Origin: an uncultured Eubacteriales bacterium
GTDB taxonomy: Bacteria; Bacillota; Clostridia; Oscillospirales; Oscillospiraceae
Length of the DNA: 6,054 nt
Direction of reading: 5' to 3'
Assembly: GCA_900549885.1 (NCBI GenBank)
Contig: URQA01000143.1
Location: 1-6,054, forward strand
Made by a program: the position numbers and the translations under genes. Position 1 is the stretch's first letter; each line of letters opens with the position of its first letter. Of this stretch, positions 1 through 6,028 are shown piece after piece. The notes under the pieces are model-generated. The model did not search any database. It had not been told where the DNA came from and saw only the letters and a list, made by a program, of their open reading frames with translations.

Positions 1-776
1 TCTACGTGGACTCTCCCCTGGCGGGGGAGGCCACCCGAATCTTCTCCGGCGACCTCCACGGCTATCTGGATGAGGAGGCCATCGAGGCCCTTAAGGGCGG
101 CGCTCTGTTTCAGTTCCCGGGGCTGTGCATCACAGAAAGCACAGACGAGTCCCGGGCGCTGAACGCAGACCCCACCCCCAAGGTCATCATTTCCGCCTCC
201 GGTATGTGCGACGCCGGGCGCATCCGCCACCATCTGAAGCACAACCTTTGGCGGCCGGAGTGTACCATCGTGTTCGTGGGCTTCCAAGCGGAAGGCTCTC
301 TGGGTCGCCGTCTGGTGGACGGGGTGGACAAGGTCAAGCTGTTCGGCGAGGAGATCGCCGTCCGTGCCCGAATCGTCAATTACCACGGTCTCAGCTCTCA
401 TGCGGACCGCGACGGCCTGCTGCGCTGGATAGAGGCCTATGTTCCCAGACCCCGCCACGTCTTTGTGGTCCACGGGGAGAGCCAGGTGACGGAGGTCTAT
501 GCCCAGACCCTCCGGGACCTGGGCTTCGCCGCCCACTCCCCCAACTACGAGGAGGTCTATGACCTGCTGGCCGACCGGATGCTGGCCCCCGGCGTGGTGC
601 TCCAGCCCAAAGCCCCCGCCGCTCTGCCCGGCTCCGCCTCTCCCGCCTTCCGGCGGTTGGAGGAAGTGGGCCAGCGTATGCTCCAAGTCATCGCCCGCAA
701 TCGCGGCGGCACCAACAAGGATTTGGGCAAATTCGCCGACCAGCTCCGCTCCCTCATCGAAAAATGGGACCGCTGA
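1..776 (+). CDS. Beta-CASP metallo-beta-lactamase RNA-processing nuclease, C-terminal part (5' end outside window)
   Basis: This is the C-terminal 257 or so residues of an MBL-fold beta-CASP nuclease, a family that cuts or trims RNA in the cytoplasm using two zinc ions. The reading frame is open from base 3 (Tyr-Val-Asp-Ser-Pro-Leu-Ala, the usual entry to the beta-CASP cap) to TGA at 774-776, so the GTG at 6 is an internal Val codon and not a start. Visible motifs, counting that Val as residue 1, are SASGM at 64-68 followed by GRIRHHL, then GLSSHAD with His132 (beta-CASP motif B), then VHGE with His156 (motif C). A His at motif C is the mark of RNA-acting rather than DNA-acting members. Full-length bacterial relatives are about 530 residues, so roughly the first half, with the HxHxDH metal site, is missing. 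After residue 200 comes a Pro/Ala linker and a helical tail of about 50 residues. The gene ends convergently with the flavoprotein gene. Exact substrate and exo/endo mode cannot be told from this part. Confidence 0.93.
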   Translation, partial: YVDSPLAGEATRIFSGDLHGYLDEEAIEALKGGALFQFPGLCITESTDESRALNADPTPKVIISASGMCDAGRIRHHLKHNLWRPECTIVFVGFQAEGSLGRRLVDGVDKVKLFGEEIAVRARIVNYHGLSSHADRDGLLRWIEAYVPRPRHVFVVHGESQVTEVYAQTLRDLGFAAHSPNYEEVYDLLADRMLAPGVVLQPKAPAALPGSASPAFRRLEEVGQRMLQVIARNRGGTNKDLGKFADQLRSLIEKWDR

Positions 777-832
777 CCGTCCCCGCTGCGCTTTCAAGGG
801 TCCGCAGGGAACTACTCTGTGCAGACGGCGGA

Positions 833-867
833 AAACGCCTGCCTTCTCGATGAGAGGGCGGGCGTTT
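833..867. terminator. Long hairpin, probable bidirectional terminator
   Basis: The arms 833-848 and 852-867 pair over 16 consecutive positions, 14 Watson-Crick and two G-T, around a 3-base loop (GAT at 849-851). The outer seven pairs are AAACGCC with GGCGTTT. The hairpin lies between the stop of the plus-strand nuclease gene (776) and the stop of the minus-strand flavoprotein gene (908), where a shared terminator is expected. The T-runs are short: TTTT leaving on the minus strand (835-832) and TTT on the plus strand, both mostly inside the stem. The stem is convincing; the termination efficiency is inferred and looks better for the minus strand. Confidence 0.7.
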
Positions 868-907
868 CAGATTAGGACAAGGCACCACCTGCCGCATCGG
901 CACGCAA

Positions 908-1429
908 TTAGCAGCCGGCGCAATCCACGCCCTGCTCCCGCCGCCGTTCCCGGGCCAGTTCCCGCTCTTCTTTTCCAGAAAGGTGGTCAATTGCCATCTC
1001 CAGTAAGCATACAGATGCCCAGTCCTGTTGGATGTACCGCTCCCGGTGCTCCACACTGTCCTCGGGGGCGTACTTCACCGCCAGCGCTTCAATGGCCGCC
1101 TGCTTCTCCCGGTCATCCTCCAGGACCCGGATCGTCCCAAACGCGATAACGCTGCGGTAATGGGTGGTATACGCCAGAGGCTCCACCTGATCCTGGTCCA
1201 CCACACAGAAGGACGCCTTGGGGCAGCGCCCGATGGCATCCAGCTTGTGGCCGGACTTGGCGCAGTGGAAATAGAGCTTTCTGTTGGTATAGACATAGCT
1301 GATGGGCACCGCATAGGGATAGTCTCCATCGCCGGCCAGGGCCAGCACCCCATGGCTCCCCCGCTCCAAAACAGCGGCACACTCCTCCTGAGGCATGGTC
1401 TGACGACTTCTGTGCATTGCACGAAACAT
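908..1429 (-). CDS. NimA-like flavoprotein, pyridoxamine 5'-phosphate oxidase family
   Basis: This encodes a 173-residue soluble protein of the FMN-binding split-barrel (PNPOx-like) fold. The pattern matches the NimA-like branch common in gut Clostridia: an N-terminal helix (about 12-24), then HGVLALAGDGDYPYAVPI (26-43), a barrel strand ending in LYFHCAKSGHKLD (52-64), SFCVVDQD (73-80), the Tyr-rich SVIAFGTIRVLED segment (93-105), and the closing strand with the IDHLSGK motif (147-153). Length is normal for the family. The basic C-terminal tail ends CAGC. The start at 1429 is supported by AAGGGGG seven bases upstream; Met5 is an alternative without its own site. Members bind flavin and reduce small molecules; some Nim proteins reduce nitroimidazoles, but most genes annotated this way have no known substrate, and resistance should not be inferred. 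It is transcribed alone, divergent from the VOC gene and convergent with the nuclease gene. Family is secure, physiological role unknown. Confidence 0.9.
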   Translation of the reverse strand: MFRAMHRSRQTMPQEECAAVLERGSHGVLALAGDGDYPYAVPISYVYTNRKLYFHCAKSGHKLDAIGRCPKASFCVVDQDQVEPLAYTTHYRSVIAFGTIRVLEDDREKQAAIEALAVKYAPEDSVEHRERYIQQDWASVCLLEMAIDHLSGKEERELARERRREQGVDCAGC

Positions 1430-1515
1430 GAGTATTCCCCCTTTTTATCTAGTAAAAGAGCAAAGCATTGTATGATAAAAGCCTTAAAAAATTTGATGAT
1501 TGCGAGGATCGGAAT
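1430..1515. promoter_or_regulatory. AT-rich divergent promoter region between the flavoprotein and VOC genes
   Basis: These 86 bases separate two divergent starts and are much more AT-rich than the surroundings. TATGAT at 1471-1476 could be a -10 for the plus strand, and TACAAT (1472-1467 on the minus strand) could be a -10 for the flavoprotein gene. They overlap, so the two polymerases would compete. Neither has a good TTGACA at 16-18 bases, so both are weak guesses by eye. Confidence 0.35.
1502..1507 (+). promoter_or_regulatory. Ribosome binding site that sets the VOC gene start
   Basis: GCGAGG sits eight bases before the ATG at 1516. The longer in-frame possibility, TTG at 1468, has no comparable site and lies almost on top of the candidate -10 box, and its extra 16 residues precede the normal beginning of the VOC fold. 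This makes 1516 the better start. Confidence 0.65.
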
Positions 1516-1974
1516 ATGAAATTAAAGAGCCCTATGTTGGTCGTAACCGATATGGACAAGTCAGTTGCGTTTTATCAAAAAGTTTTGGGACTCCATATTA
1601 TTATGGACTTTGGCGCAAACAAAACTTTAACTGGCGGCTTAGCTTTGCAGACAATCGAAACATATAGAGAGTTCATCGGCTCAAGCAACCTTTCCTTTGG
1701 AGGCAATGATTCTGAAATTTACTTTGAAGAAGATGATTTTGATTGCTTCACAGCTAGACTGAGAAACAATCAAATCGAATATGTCCATCCCATCAAGGAA
1801 CATTCCTGGGGTCAGCGTGTCGTCCGTTTTTACGACCCTGATAGACATATTATTGAGGTTGGAGAAAGTATGAAATCCGTGTGTAAGCGTTTCTTAGACA
1901 CCGGAATGACGCCGGAACAAGTTGCCAGCCGGATGGATGTACCGATAAAATTTGTAAATGCCTGTATTCGTTAA
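1516..1974 (+). CDS. VOC/glyoxalase-fold protein with helix-turn-helix-like C-terminal tail
   Basis: This encodes a 152-residue protein of the vicinal oxygen chelate superfamily (glyoxalase I, bleomycin-resistance and extradiol-dioxygenase fold). The N-terminal beta-alpha unit is seen as MLVVTDMDKSVAFYQKVLGL (7-26); the second module ends in WGQRVVRFYDPD (98-109) and HIIEVGE (111-117), where Glu114 is in the usual metal-ligand position. The N-terminal ligand, normally His or Gln near residue 7, is Met or Leu here, so metal binding and catalysis are uncertain. One copy of the fold would act as a dimer. Residues 118-152 add a helical tail with a GMTPEQVASRMDVP segment that resembles a small helix-turn-helix, a tail I associate with clostridial members of the family. 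Composition is striking: one hand-counted line (1561-1620) is 22/60 G+C, while the flanking genes are clearly above half, which suggests recent acquisition. It stands alone, divergent from the flavoprotein and convergent with ftsK. Substrate unknown. Confidence 0.88.
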   Translation: MKLKSPMLVVTDMDKSVAFYQKVLGLHIIMDFGANKTLTGGLALQTIETYREFIGSSNLSFGGNDSEIYFEEDDFDCFTARLRNNQIEYVHPIKEHSWGQRVVRFYDPDRHIIEVGESMKSVCKRFLDTGMTPEQVASRMDVPIKFVNACIR

Positions 1975-1986
1975 ATCATAAAAATA

Positions 1987-2032
1987 CGCCTTTCCCCATC
2001 CTCTCTCAGACCTAACAGGATGGGCCAAGGCG
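1987..2032 (-). terminator. Rho-independent terminator, minus strand (probably for uppP-ftsK)
   Basis: CGCCTT (1987-1992) pairs with AAGGCG (2027-2032), and CCCATCCT (1995-2002) pairs with AGGATGGG (2017-2024), giving 14 base pairs with a 2x2 internal loop and a 14-base terminal loop. On the minus strand the stem is followed by TATTTTTATGATTT, a good T-rich exit; on the plus strand the following bases are GTTTACCGGG, a poor one. It lies about 170 bases beyond the ftsK stop, after the plus-strand terminator hairpin. Confidence 0.65.
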
Positions 2033-2089
2033 GTTTACCGGGTGGCAAATATCAGTTACTCTAAAAAGCCAAGGCAGAATTGTATCTTT

Positions 2090-2131
2090 TCCGGGACGGA
2101 TGTTTCCTCATCCGCCCCGGATATTCTTTTT
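2090..2131 (+). terminator. Rho-independent terminator, plus strand (probably for the VOC gene)
   Basis: TCCGGG (2090-2095) pairs with CCCGGA (2116-2121) and CGGATG (2097-2102) with CATCCG (2109-2114). One A-C mismatch sits in the middle and the loop is TTTCCT. On the plus strand the stem runs directly into TATTCTTTTT; on the minus strand the exit is A-rich. It ends transcription coming from the VOC gene, 115 bases after its stop, before the polymerase reaches the ftsK coding region. Confidence 0.75.
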
Positions 2132-2204
2132 GCTCCCCTGACAAACAGGCTATGTCAAGTCCCAATTTTCACCCGGAACAGCAGAACTTCGCCATGAGCC
2201 AAAG

Positions 2205-4919
2205 CTACATATCATCCACATCAAAGGGGGGATCGTCCCGTCCCTGGGGGATAGCGTCCCCTTCAAAGGGCAGTTCCTCCGGCACCGGCTCGCTGTATGC
2301 CGGCTCAGGGGCGCAGTCCACCATGCCCTGCTTGAACTGCATCTCCTGCCACTGCTCCTTGGTGATAAGCAGCTGGCGGGGCTTGGACCCCTCGAAGGGG
2401 CCTACCACTCCCTTTTCTTCCATCTGATCCACCAGGCGGGCAGCCCGGCCGTAGCCCAGCTTCAGCCTGCGCTGGAGCATGGAGACACTGGCCTGTCCCA
2501 CATCCAGCACCACCTCAATGGCGGCGGGGAGCAGTTCGTCGTAATCCTCACCGGCGGGGTCTGCTCCACCCACGCCCTTGGCATCCTTTTCTTTCTTCTC
2601 CGCGTGCTGCTCAATTTCGTGGATGACCGATTCGTCGTACCGGGCGGTTGCCCCTTCCTTGACAAAGTCCACCACAGCCGCCACCTCTTCCTCGGAGATG
2701 AAGCAGCCCTGAACCCGCTGGGGCTTGCCCGAGCCCAGGGGGAAGTAGAGCATGTCCCCCTTGCCCACCAGTTTTTCCGCGCCGGTGGTGTCCAGGATGA
2801 TCCGGGACTCCAGGCTGGAGGCCACGGCAAAGGCGATCCGGCTGGGGATATTGGCCTTCATCAGGCCGGTGATGACATCGGCAGAGGGCCGCTGGGTGGC
2901 GATGACCAGGTGCATGCCGGAAGCGCGGCCCATCTGGGCCACCCGGCAGATGGACTCCTCCACCTCTTTGGCGGCCACCAGCATCAGGTCGGCCAGCTCG
3001 TCGATGACCACCACAATCTGGGGCATGGTGTCCCGCCCTTCTTTTCGGGCGTGGTTGTTGTAGGAGGCTAGATCCTTGGCCCCCACCTCAGAAAACGCTC
3101 GGTAGCGCTTCATCATCTCGTTCACCGCCCACTGGAGAGCGCCGGCGGCCTTCTTCGGGTCGGTGACCACCGGGATGAGCAGATGGGGGATACCGTTGTA
3201 CACCCCCAGCTCCACCATCTTGGGGTCCACCATGATGAGCCGGACCTCGTCCGGCGTGGCCTTATAGAGCAGGGATACGATCAAGGAATTGGTGCATACC
3301 GACTTGCCCGAGCCGGTGGTGCCAGCGATGAGCATGTGGGGCAGCTTTGCAATGTTTCCCACGATGCAGTTGCCCCCGATGTCCTTGCCCACGGCAAAGG
3401 ACACCTTGGAGGGGCTGTCGGTGAACGCCTTAGAGCCGATGACCTCCCGAATGGCCACCGATGTCACCGTCCGGTTGGGCACCTCGATGCCCACTGTGGA
3501 AATTTTATCCGGAATAGGGGCGATGCGCACCGCGGCGGCCCCCAGGGCCAGGGCAATGTCGTCAGACAGGTTGGTAATCTTATTGAGCTTGACCCCCTGC
3601 TCCAGCGCCAGCTCATACCGGGTGACCGAGGGCCCCCGGGTGACGTTGACGATATGGGCATCCACCCCAAAGGATTGGAGGGTGTCCTCCAGCCTCTGCT
3701 GGTTGGCGTGTAGCTCACTGAGGGCCTCTCCCCCCGCCTGGCCCGTCCCCTCGGACAGTAAAGACAGGGGCGGATAGCGATAAGCGATTGGCTCCTCGGC
3801 CATGTTTTCCTCAATCTCCCGCGCCACCTGATCGCCAGCCTGACGCGCCTCATCCCGAGACACCTTTTGAACCGCAGGCTCCCGGATGATGGGCGGAGGG
3901 AGAGGGACTTCCTCAACCGCGGGCGTGGGGTCAGGCTGCCGCTGCGCCGTTTTTTTCTCCGGCAGGCTGTCCATGGCCGGGGTCAGCTCGGGCACATCCT
4001 CGTATTCCGGTTTTTCCGCCTCCATCGCCGGGGCCGTGTTCCCAGTCACCACCTGGTCCGGGGTGGTCACCCCGGAAAGGCGGTCAAAAAGTTTCTTTTT
4101 CCGCACCGTGGTCACCGGGGTGGTAGGCTTTTTTTGAATCAGCGGACCGTCGTCCACCGGGATATCAATGGCCGTTCGCCTGGTCTGAGGGGCGCTGGGC
4201 GCAGGCTTGGCAGGCTCCCGGCGGATAGAGCGCTCCGGTTGCTCATAGTCCTCCGGGTCGTATTCCACCCGGCTGTCCTTCTTTTCCCGGAAAAAATCTA
4301 TGATGTCGGCAAAGGTGATCTGACAGGCGCACAGCGCCGCAACCAAGGCCAGTACCAGCAGCACCACGATCGCGCCCACTTCACTGAACGCAAATTGAAA
4401 CGCCTCCGCCAATATGCCGCCCAGTACGCCGCCCGATGCGGCGGCCAGCCCATCCGTCCACAGCTGGCCAAACATGGCAAAGCTCCACACATACTCCTGC
4501 TTACACAGAAACAGATGAAACACCGCCCCTGCCAAAACCGGTAAAAGCAAAGCGCTTGTCACCCGCAGGCGAACCGGCTTCCCCCGGTGAAACGCCAAAA
4601 TCACAGCGCTGGCCAGCAACATGGGCGGGGCAATGTAAAAGCCATATCCGCACAAACCTTTGAGCAGATTGCAGAATAGCGCAATGAACGCTCCTTCGTC
4701 CGTTTTGAAATACCCAATCGCACCAAAGAAAGCCAGCAGCAGACAGACCACTGCTCCCAGCTCCCGGCGGAAGGGCTTATGGGCAGGCGCCGAGGGCTTC
4801 TTTCCCGTAGCCTTTCCCTTGCCTTGTGCCTTCCTCGCTCCGCTCCCTTTTGCAGAGGTGCTTTTCCCCCCGCTGGATCGGCTGGAAGACGATGTGGTTC
4901 TCTTCCCTGTTGAGGCCAT
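2205..4919 (-). CDS. ftsK: DNA translocase FtsK/SpoIIIE
   Basis: This is a membrane-anchored hexameric ATPase that pumps double-stranded DNA through the closing septum, in division or, in spore formers, into the forespore. With the start at 4919 it is 904 residues. Domains in order: a Ser/Lys/Gly-rich basic tail (1-52); a membrane domain with hydrophobic segments near 54-71, 91-110, 121-138 and 180-199 and a weaker one at 160-176; a Pro/Glu-rich linker (about 211-380); the alpha-beta motor (about 381-770) with Walker A GTTGSGKS at 533-540 and Walker B IVVVIDEL with Asp640-Glu641; and the winged-helix gamma domain (about 792-862) with GYGRAARLVDQME, the DNA-reading helix that recognises polar sequence signals. 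A 42-residue acidic tail (863-904) follows. It is longer than the 787-residue Bacillus subtilis SpoIIIE, mainly in the N-tail, linker and C-tail. An in-frame ATG at 4934 lacks a ribosome binding site, while 4919 has one. It lies 54 bases downstream of uppP on the same strand. Whether it is the division or the sporulation form cannot be decided here. Confidence 0.97.
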   Translation of the reverse strand: MASTGKRTTSSSSRSSGGKSTSAKGSGARKAQGKGKATGKKPSAPAHKPFRRELGAVVCLLLAFFGAIGYFKTDEGAFIALFCNLLKGLCGYGFYIAPPMLLASAVILAFHRGKPVRLRVTSALLLPVLAGAVFHLFLCKQEYVWSFAMFGQLWTDGLAAASGGVLGGILAEAFQFAFSEVGAIVVLLVLALVAALCACQITFADIIDFFREKKDSRVEYDPEDYEQPERSIRREPAKPAPSAPQTRRTAIDIPVDDGPLIQKKPTTPVTTVRKKKLFDRLSGVTTPDQVVTGNTAPAMEAEKPEYEDVPELTPAMDSLPEKKTAQRQPDPTPAVEEVPLPPPIIREPAVQKVSRDEARQAGDQVAREIEENMAEEPIAYRYPPLSLLSEGTGQAGGEALSELHANQQRLEDTLQSFGVDAHIVNVTRGPSVTRYELALEQGVKLNKITNLSDDIALALGAAAVRIAPIPDKISTVGIEVPNRTVTSVAIREVIGSKAFTDSPSKVSFAVGKDIGGNCIVGNIAKLPHMLIAGTTGSGKSVCTNSLIVSLLYKATPDEVRLIMVDPKMVELGVYNGIPHLLIPVVTDPKKAAGALQWAVNEMMKRYRAFSEVGAKDLASYNNHARKEGRDTMPQIVVVIDELADLMLVAAKEVEESICRVAQMGRASGMHLVIATQRPSADVITGLMKANIPSRIAFAVASSLESRIILDTTGAEKLVGKGDMLYFPLGSGKPQRVQGCFISEEEVAAVVDFVKEGATARYDESVIHEIEQHAEKKEKDAKGVGGADPAGEDYDELLPAAIEVVLDVGQASVSMLQRRLKLGYGRAARLVDQMEEKGVVGPFEGSKPRQLLITKEQWQEMQFKQGMVDCAPEPAYSEPVPEELPFEGDAIPQGRDDPPFDVDDM

Positions 4920-4924
4920 AGTTT

Positions 4925-4932
4925 CTCCCCTC
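4925..4932 (-). promoter_or_regulatory. Ribosome binding site that sets the ftsK start
   Basis: On the minus strand GAGGGGAG is followed by five bases (AAACT) and then the ATG at 4919. The other in-frame ATG, at 4934, overlaps this site and is itself preceded by TTTACAG, which is no binding site. Translation therefore most likely begins with Met-Ala-Ser-Thr at 4919 rather than five codons earlier. Confidence 0.75.
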
Positions 4933-4973
4933 ATCTGTAAACGCGTATTTCAGCTTGACGTTCTCTCAGTCCG

Positions 4974-5813
4974 TCACTTCACAAAAAAGCTCCCAACCAG
5001 AGCGATTAGTCCAATGGTCCAGCAATAGTAAGCAAATTTTCCGAACTTGCCCTTGTCCGCCAGCAGCTTGACCAATTTGATGGAGAAGTAGCCCACCACG
5101 CCAGCCACCACCATGCCTACCAGGTATTTGGGCAGCAGCGCCATATCCACGTCTACTTCTCCGCTGACTGCCTTAATTACCTTCAGCAGCGTGGCCCCCA
5201 GCACTGCAGGAAGAGAGAGCAAGAAGGAGTACCGAACAGCAAACTTGCGGTCAAGGCCCAGAGCCATTCCGGCAGAGATCGTAGTCCCAGAACGAGACAG
5301 CCCGGGAATGGTCGCCAAGCCTTGGGCCACTCCAACCAGCAACGCGTCAGACAGCCTGGCCGTGCGCTCGGTTTTATGGCCCTTCGCCATTCGGTCTGAG
5401 AAAAACAGCACAAAACCAGTGACGATCAAAGCGCAGGAGACAAACACCGGGCTGTTGCCCAAGCCTTCTACCAGTCCCTCGATAGGCAGCACTAAAAACA
5501 GAGGCAATGTGCCCACGATCACCAGCATCACCAGCCGTCTGGCCGGCGGAGGGGGTGTTTCCCGATTCCCCCGCTTGGTAAACAGAGATGCCAGCGCCCG
5601 GAAAAATTCCTCTACCATCTCCACAATGTCTCTCCAGTACACCACGCACACCGCAATAAGCGTGGCGAAGTGCAACAAGATATTATATAGGTTATCCACC
5701 TCTTCCATCTGGAAAAAATGCTGTAAGAGAGTCAGGTGCCCGGAACTGGAAATAGGTAGAAATTCCGCGACCCCCTGGACTAACCCTAATAAAATTGCCA
5801 TCAAATAGCTCAT
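4974..5813 (-). CDS. uppP: Undecaprenyl-diphosphatase (BacA/UppP family)
   Basis: This is an integral membrane enzyme that removes a phosphate from undecaprenyl diphosphate to regenerate the lipid carrier used for peptidoglycan and other wall polymers; extra copies are known to give bacitracin tolerance. It is 279 residues, normal for the family. Both family signatures are present: QGVAEFLPISSSGH at 13-26, with Glu17 and His26, and PGLSRSGTT at 170-178, with the catalytic Arg174. Hydrophobic segments run through 1-12, 41-60, 92-110, 121-139, 153-168, 193-213, 229-245 and 262-278, fitting the known multi-pass topology. The loop 78-92 is Lys/Arg/Pro-rich (four prolines in a row). The start at 5813 is supported by GAGGTGA four bases upstream. 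It is the first gene of the probable uppP-ftsK unit; no terminator is visible in the 54 bases between them. Confidence 0.97.
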   Translation of the reverse strand: MSYLMAILLGLVQGVAEFLPISSSGHLTLLQHFFQMEEVDNLYNILLHFATLIAVCVVYWRDIVEMVEEFFRALASLFTKRGNRETPPPPARRLVMLVIVGTLPLFLVLPIEGLVEGLGNSPVFVSCALIVTGFVLFFSDRMAKGHKTERTARLSDALLVGVAQGLATIPGLSRSGTTISAGMALGLDRKFAVRYSFLLSLPAVLGATLLKVIKAVSGEVDVDMALLPKYLVGMVVAGVVGYFSIKLVKLLADKGKFGKFAYYCWTIGLIALVGSFFVK

Positions 5814-5817
5814 GCTC

Positions 5818-5824
5818 TCACCTC
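5818..5824 (-). promoter_or_regulatory. Ribosome binding site of uppP
   Basis: GAGGTGA on the minus strand matches the anti-Shine-Dalgarno complement over all seven bases and ends four bases before the ATG at 5813. It supports this start over the internal Met5. Confidence 0.8.
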
Positions 5825-5854
5825 GGAAATCATTACACGCATTGGCGCGCTTTT

Positions 5855-5883
5855 ATTATATTACCACAGGGCTGGGTTAAATG
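5855..5883 (-). promoter_or_regulatory. Probable promoter of uppP-ftsK
   Basis: The minus strand carries a perfect TATAAT (5860-5855) within an AT-rich patch, about 40 bases before the uppP start. At 17-base spacing the -35 hexamer would be CATTTA (5883-5878), which matches TTGACA poorly, so the promoter may be weak or need an activator. Transcription would begin near 5848 and give a leader of about 35 bases, too short for a riboswitch. Confidence 0.5.
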
Positions 5884-6028
5884 CCAGTTCTTTTTCACCC
5901 CATCCCCGCTGTCTCTCAGCTTCCGGTTCCAAGCCCATAAAACCCAGGTAGCGCAGTCGCCCAGAGTCCAGCTCTGCGAAAGTGAGGGGCAGCAGAATCC
6001 ACGCACATGCACAATAGGACCCGCAATG
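5864..6028. other. Intergenic stretch with no recognisable gene
   Basis: The minus strand is open for 63 codons (ATG at 6052, TAA at 5863-5861) and in another frame for 70 codons, but neither translation resembles a family I know, neither start has a ribosome binding site, and the 63-codon frame runs through the presumed terminator and into the promoter. One small inverted repeat, CAGAG-TCCAG-CTCTG, lies near 5962-5977. It could be a non-coding spacer, the remnant of a decayed gene, or an unrecognised small RNA. Confidence 0.4.

Noticed and set aside
499..1149. 216-codon plus-strand frame across the nuclease 3' end, the terminator and the flavoprotein gene
   Set aside because: It overlaps two well-supported genes, is extremely Pro-rich and runs through the 833-867 hairpin; it is a high-GC artefact.
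908..1429. Reading the NimA-like gene as a nitroimidazole-resistance determinant
   Set aside because: The similarity is at family level only. Most NimA-like flavoproteins have no shown drug activity, and nothing in the context (insertion sequence, strong promoter) points to resistance.
1468..1515. TTG at 1468 as the start of the VOC gene
   Set aside because: It has no ribosome binding site, overlaps the candidate -10 region, and the added residues lie outside the VOC fold.
3867..4544. 225-codon plus-strand frame, and other long frames opposite ftsK
   Set aside because: They lie wholly inside ftsK on the other strand, have Arg/Gly/His-rich translations typical of a GC-rich antisense shadow, and lack family motifs.
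5113..5808. 231-codon plus-strand frame opposite uppP
   Set aside because: uppP has both family signatures and a proper ribosome binding site; the opposite frame has neither, and its Ser/Thr-rich product resembles no family.
5900..5960. CTGAGAG motif on the minus strand as part of a TPP riboswitch upstream of uppP
   Set aside because: The rest of the conserved thiamine-pyrophosphate aptamer core is absent, the segment lies upstream of the likely transcription start, and uppP is not a thiamine gene.
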